The notes under the pieces: model-generated
Databases searched by the model: none
What the model was told of the DNA's origin: nothing
What the model saw: the letters and a program-made list of their open reading frames with translations, nothing else
Source: Desulfovibrio sp. A2
Lineage (GTDB): Bacteria; Desulfobacterota; Desulfovibrionia; Desulfovibrionales; Desulfovibrionaceae
NCBI RefSeq assembly: GCF_000226255.1
Contig: NZ_AGFG01000070.1
Span: 1 to 64,000 of the forward strand
Direction: 5' to 3'
Length of the DNA: 64,000 nucleotides
Position numbers and translations under genes: made by a program
Shown here: in pieces, positions 61,516 through 64,000 of the stretch
Position numbering within the stretch: the first letter of the stretch is position 1
How the letters are laid out: each line of letters opens with the position of its first letter

Positions 61516-62994
61516 ATGATTTCAATTTGGGGCCAAATTCAGAATATTCTAGAAAAGAGTCTCAACCCGGGGCTCTTCAAGGTCTGGATCTCGCCGTTGG
61601 CGGCAGAGGTCCGGGACGACGTGCTGCGACTGGTGGCTCCCAACGAATTCGTTGCGGCCTGGGTCCGCGACCGGCTGCTGGATGACATCGTGCAGGCGGC
61701 CACAGCCGTGCTCGGCAGCGCGCCCACCGTGGTGGTGGACGCCGCGGCGCCGGGCGCCGCGCCACGCCCGTTGCGCACGGGCAGGGCGGATGCGCCCGCA
61801 GCGGGCACGGTGGCCGATGCCGGGGCGCACGATGAAGCGCCGCTCGCCGCCCCCGCCGTGCATGTCGCCCACGCCGCGCAGGCCGTGGCCGCGCGCACCG
61901 CGTCCGGCGCTGCCCATCCCTCGCAGCTGGGTCTGCCGCTGGACATGCCTGCCTCCACCCGCGCCCTGAACTGGCGCTTCTCGTTCGACTCGTTCGTGGT
62001 GGGGCCCAACAACGAACTGGCCTACGCGGCCTCGCGCGGCATCAGCCGCGAGAGCCTTTCGGCCGACACGCTGTTCCTCAGTTCCGGGCCGGGCCTTGGC
62101 AAGACGCACCTGATGCAGGCCGTGGGCCACGCCCTGTGCGGCGTCAGCAACCGCGCCGCGCCGCGCGTGGAGTACCTGACGGCGGAGGAATTCGCCACCC
62201 GGCTCATCGCCGCCCTGAAGGCGCGCGAGGTGGACCGCTTCAAGGCCCGCTACCGCGACGTGGACGTGCTGCTGCTGGAAGACGTGCATTTCCTGCAAGG
62301 CAAGGAACGCATGCAGGACGAGGTGCTGGCCACGGTGAAGGCCCTGAAGTCGCGCGGCAGCCGCGTGGTGCTTTCCAGCTCCTTCGCCCCGCGCGACCTC
62401 AAGAACCTGGACACCCAGCTGGTGTCCCGGTTCTGCTCCGGCTTTCTCGCCCACATCGACAAGCCCGGCTTCGAAACGCGCCGCCGCATCCTGTGCGAGA
62501 AGGCGCGCCTGCACCAGGTGATGCTGCCCGACAACGTCACCGACCTTCTGGCCGACCGCATCCGCTCGGACGTGCGCCAGATCGAAAGCTGCCTGCACAA
62601 CCTGGTGCTGAAGGCCAAGCTGCTGAACCGGCAGATTTCCATGGAGATGGCCTGGGAAGTGCTTGGCCACTACGCCCAGCAGGAAGTGGTCATGGACTTC
62701 GAGGGCATCGTGCGCAAGGTGTGCGAAGGCTTCGGCATTTCGCCGCAGCAGCTCAATTCGCGCAGCCGCAAGCGCGAATACGTGGTTGCCCGCAACTCCG
62801 TGTTCTACCTTGCCCGCAAGCACACCGAACTTTCGCTGAAGGAGATTGGCGACCGCTTCAGCCGCCGCCATTCCACGGTGCTGAAGGGCATCACCTCCAT
62901 TGAGCGCGAGATGAGCCGCGAAACGCCCTTGGGCCGCCAGGTGTCCAACACCCTGTCGCTCATCGAGCGCAACGGTCGAATTACCTACCCCTGA
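61516..62994 (+). CDS. DnaA paralogue (diverged initiator-like protein)
   Basis: The 492-residue protein has all four DnaA regions: an N-terminal domain ([31 protein letters not shown]) and an Ala-rich linker. The AAA+ domain has Walker [11 protein letters not shown], Walker [11 protein letters not shown] and LVSRFCSGF with the arginine finger. The C-terminal DNA-binding domain has [16 protein letters not shown]. The usual signature is GGRDHTTVLHA, so the conserved Asp is missing here and the box specificity may differ. The main chromosomal dnaA is usually elsewhere in such genomes; ruvAB and thyX as neighbours suggest a secondary copy. ATG at 61516 lacks a strong ribosome site. Confidence 0.88.
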   Translation: MISIWGQIQNILEKSLNPGLFKVWISPLAAEVRDDVLRLVAPNEFVAAWVRDRLLDDIVQAATAVLGSAPTVVVDAAAPGAAPRPLRTGRADAPAAGTVADAGAHDEAPLAAPAVHVAHAAQAVAARTASGAAHPSQLGLPLDMPASTRALNWRFSFDSFVVGPNNELAYAASRGISRESLSADTLFLSSGPGLGKTHLMQAVGHALCGVSNRAAPRVEYLTAEEFATRLIAALKAREVDRFKARYRDVDVLLLEDVHFLQGKERMQDEVLATVKALKSRGSRVVLSSSFAPRDLKNLDTQLVSRFCSGFLAHIDKPGFETRRRILCEKARLHQVMLPDNVTDLLADRIRSDVRQIESCLHNLVLKAKLLNRQISMEMAWEVLGHYAQQEVVMDFEGIVRKVCEGFGISPQQLNSRSRKREYVVARNSVFYLARKHTELSLKEIGDRFSRRHSTVLKGITSIEREMSRETPLGRQVSNTLSLIERNGRITYP

Positions 62995-63267
62995 CCATGG
63001 GGGGGCCGCCGCGCATGCGGTCGGCAGGGCGCATGCCATCACGGCGGCGCGGGCCTCCCCGGTCCGCGCCGCTTTTTTTCGCGCCCCCGAGCGGCCCCCC
63101 CCGAGCAGTCCCGCGAGCAGGCAGACCAACGGACGCGGCGCTCGGATGCCTTCGGCCTCACAGGCTTTTCATTTACGGCACGCTGGGGTATCGCAATGCT
63201 TCCCCCAGCGATGGAGAGCGCCACTGCACGATGCGGGGGCGCTGTAGCACAACAGGAGGACCGGACG

Positions 63268-63822
63268 ATGCAGCAACCGCCCTACAAGGAAATCGCGCCA
63301 CGCCTGGCCGGGCTGCGCGACGCCTGTGGCTTCTCGCAGCAGGAACTGGCGGACAAGGTGGGTGTCACCGCCGCCGAGGTTGCCCGCTTCGAAAGCGGCG
63401 AGGTGGAGATTCCGGTGAGCTTTCTCACCGACGTGGCCCGCGAGTGCGGGGTGGACCTGACGGCCCTCATTTCCGGCGGCGACGCCCACCTGCACGGGTA
63501 CAGCCTGGTGCGCAAGGGCGAGGGCCTTTCGGTGCAACGCCGCAAGGACTACGACTACTGGAACCTGGCCTCGCGCTTCACCAGCCGGCGCATGGAGCCG
63601 TTTCTGGTGCGCGTGCCGCCCAAGGAAGAAAAGGACCTGGTGTTCAACTACCATCGCGGCCAGGAATTCATCTACATCCTGGAAGGCCGCCTGGAGATAT
63701 GGCTGAACGACGCGCGCCACGTGCTGGCCGCGGGCGACAGTCTGTACTTCAGTTCGCGCATCCCGCACGCCTTGCGCGGCCTTGACGGCGCGGACGCGGT
63801 ATTTCTGGACGTGATTAGCTAG
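63268..63822 (+). CDS. XRE-family regulator with cupin domain
   Basis: The 184-residue protein joins an N-terminal helix-turn-helix (LAGLRDACGFSQQELADKVGVTAAEVARFESGE, about 12-45) to a C-terminal cupin. The cupin shows VFNYHRGQEFIYILEGRLEIWLNDARHVLAAGDSLYFSSRIPHALRG, with metal-binding His/Glu. Proteins of this type sense a small metabolite and control neighbouring genes. AGGAGGACCGGACG is a strong ribosome site. It most likely regulates the gene starting at 63967. Confidence 0.88.
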   Translation: MQQPPYKEIAPRLAGLRDACGFSQQELADKVGVTAAEVARFESGEVEIPVSFLTDVARECGVDLTALISGGDAHLHGYSLVRKGEGLSVQRRKDYDYWNLASRFTSRRMEPFLVRVPPKEEKDLVFNYHRGQEFIYILEGRLEIWLNDARHVLAAGDSLYFSSRIPHALRGLDGADAVFLDVIS

Positions 63823-63851
63823 GGCTTGTTTTCCGGCAGGAAAACAAGCCC
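63822..63851 (+). terminator. Hairpin after the XRE-cupin gene
   Basis: GGGCTTGTTTTCC (63822-63834) and GGAAAACAAGCCC (63839-63851) form a perfect 13-bp stem with a GGCA loop, beginning in the stop codon. No T-run follows, so it may act as an attenuator or mRNA stabiliser before the next gene. Confidence 0.5.
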
Positions 63852-63966
63852 TTCGGGCCAAACCCGCTGTCACGCCGCAGGAAACGCCCCCACCGCCAAA
63901 ATGGGGCGCGCCGTACACGCCATCAGTCAACAAGCCCGCAAGGGATTGCTTCGCAGGGATGTACCC

Positions 63967-64000
63967 ATGACCTACACGACCAAATTCACCGCCAGGGATT
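63967..64000 (+). CDS. Start of a gene cut by the window edge
   Basis: Only 11 codons are visible (MTYTTKFTARD). They resemble the beginning of AMP-dependent acyl-CoA synthetases that follow XRE-cupin regulators in relatives, but the visible part is too short to decide. No strong ribosome site was seen. Confidence 0.35.
   Translation, partial: MTYTTKFTARD

Overview
The window is a GC-rich chromosome segment from a sulfate-reducing deltaproteobacterium, most like Desulfovibrio / Nitratidesulfovibrio (D. vulgaris group). The main clues are a complete coo-type membrane-bound [NiFe] hydrogenase operon in the order cooM-K-L-X-U-H-hypA-cooF, a second, diverged dnaA next to ruv and thyX genes, and overall gene content. 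Names rest on motifs and remembered family features; no database search was possible.

Left chromosomal part (1-15.7 kb): start of a chemoreceptor (truncated by the window edge), a YhcH/NanQ-like gene, a small DksA/TraR zinc-finger gene, a DUF47 regulator plus PiT phosphate transporter pair, the eight-gene coo hydrogenase operon (12622 down to 4015, minus strand), an SMR/Gdx-type exporter with a terminator in its leader, a periplasmic solute-binding-like protein, a DsrE-like protein and a cysteine-motif protein of unknown function.

Central part (about 15.7-51.96 kb): a 36-kb prophage that looks complete. It combines two lineages. The early and middle parts are Mu-like: a divergent S24-type repressor, small HTH regulators, a DDE transposase (MuA-like) with an AAA+ partner (MuB-like), DUF3164, GemA and a Mor-type activator. 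DUF2730, gp26-, gp27- and gp28-like genes (the last being the large terminase) are also Mu-like. From the portal onward the genes are those of a short-tailed podovirus of the BPP-1/T7 type: head-tail connector portal, scaffold, capsid, cement protein, gp11- and gp12-like tail tube proteins, tail fibre, and gp13/14/15/16-like ejection proteins, ending in a 2175-residue protein with a zinc-protease motif. Lysis genes (holin, SLT endolysin, nested Rz/Rz1) sit between the two modules. No tape measure, tail sheath or long-tail gene is visible, so this reads as a transposable podovirus. A short motif, TGTTTAC (either strand), occurs at least 29 times inside the prophage but only 3 times in the 28 kb of flanks, and is often written with codons otherwise uncommon here.

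Right chromosomal part (52-64 kb): tRNA-Ala(CGC), a CgeB-like glycosyltransferase, rlmE, a YebC-family regulator, ruvC, a GGDEF protein on the other strand, ruvA-ruvB, thyX, the diverged dnaA paralogue with an AT-rich upstream region, an XRE-cupin regulator, and the first codons of one more gene.
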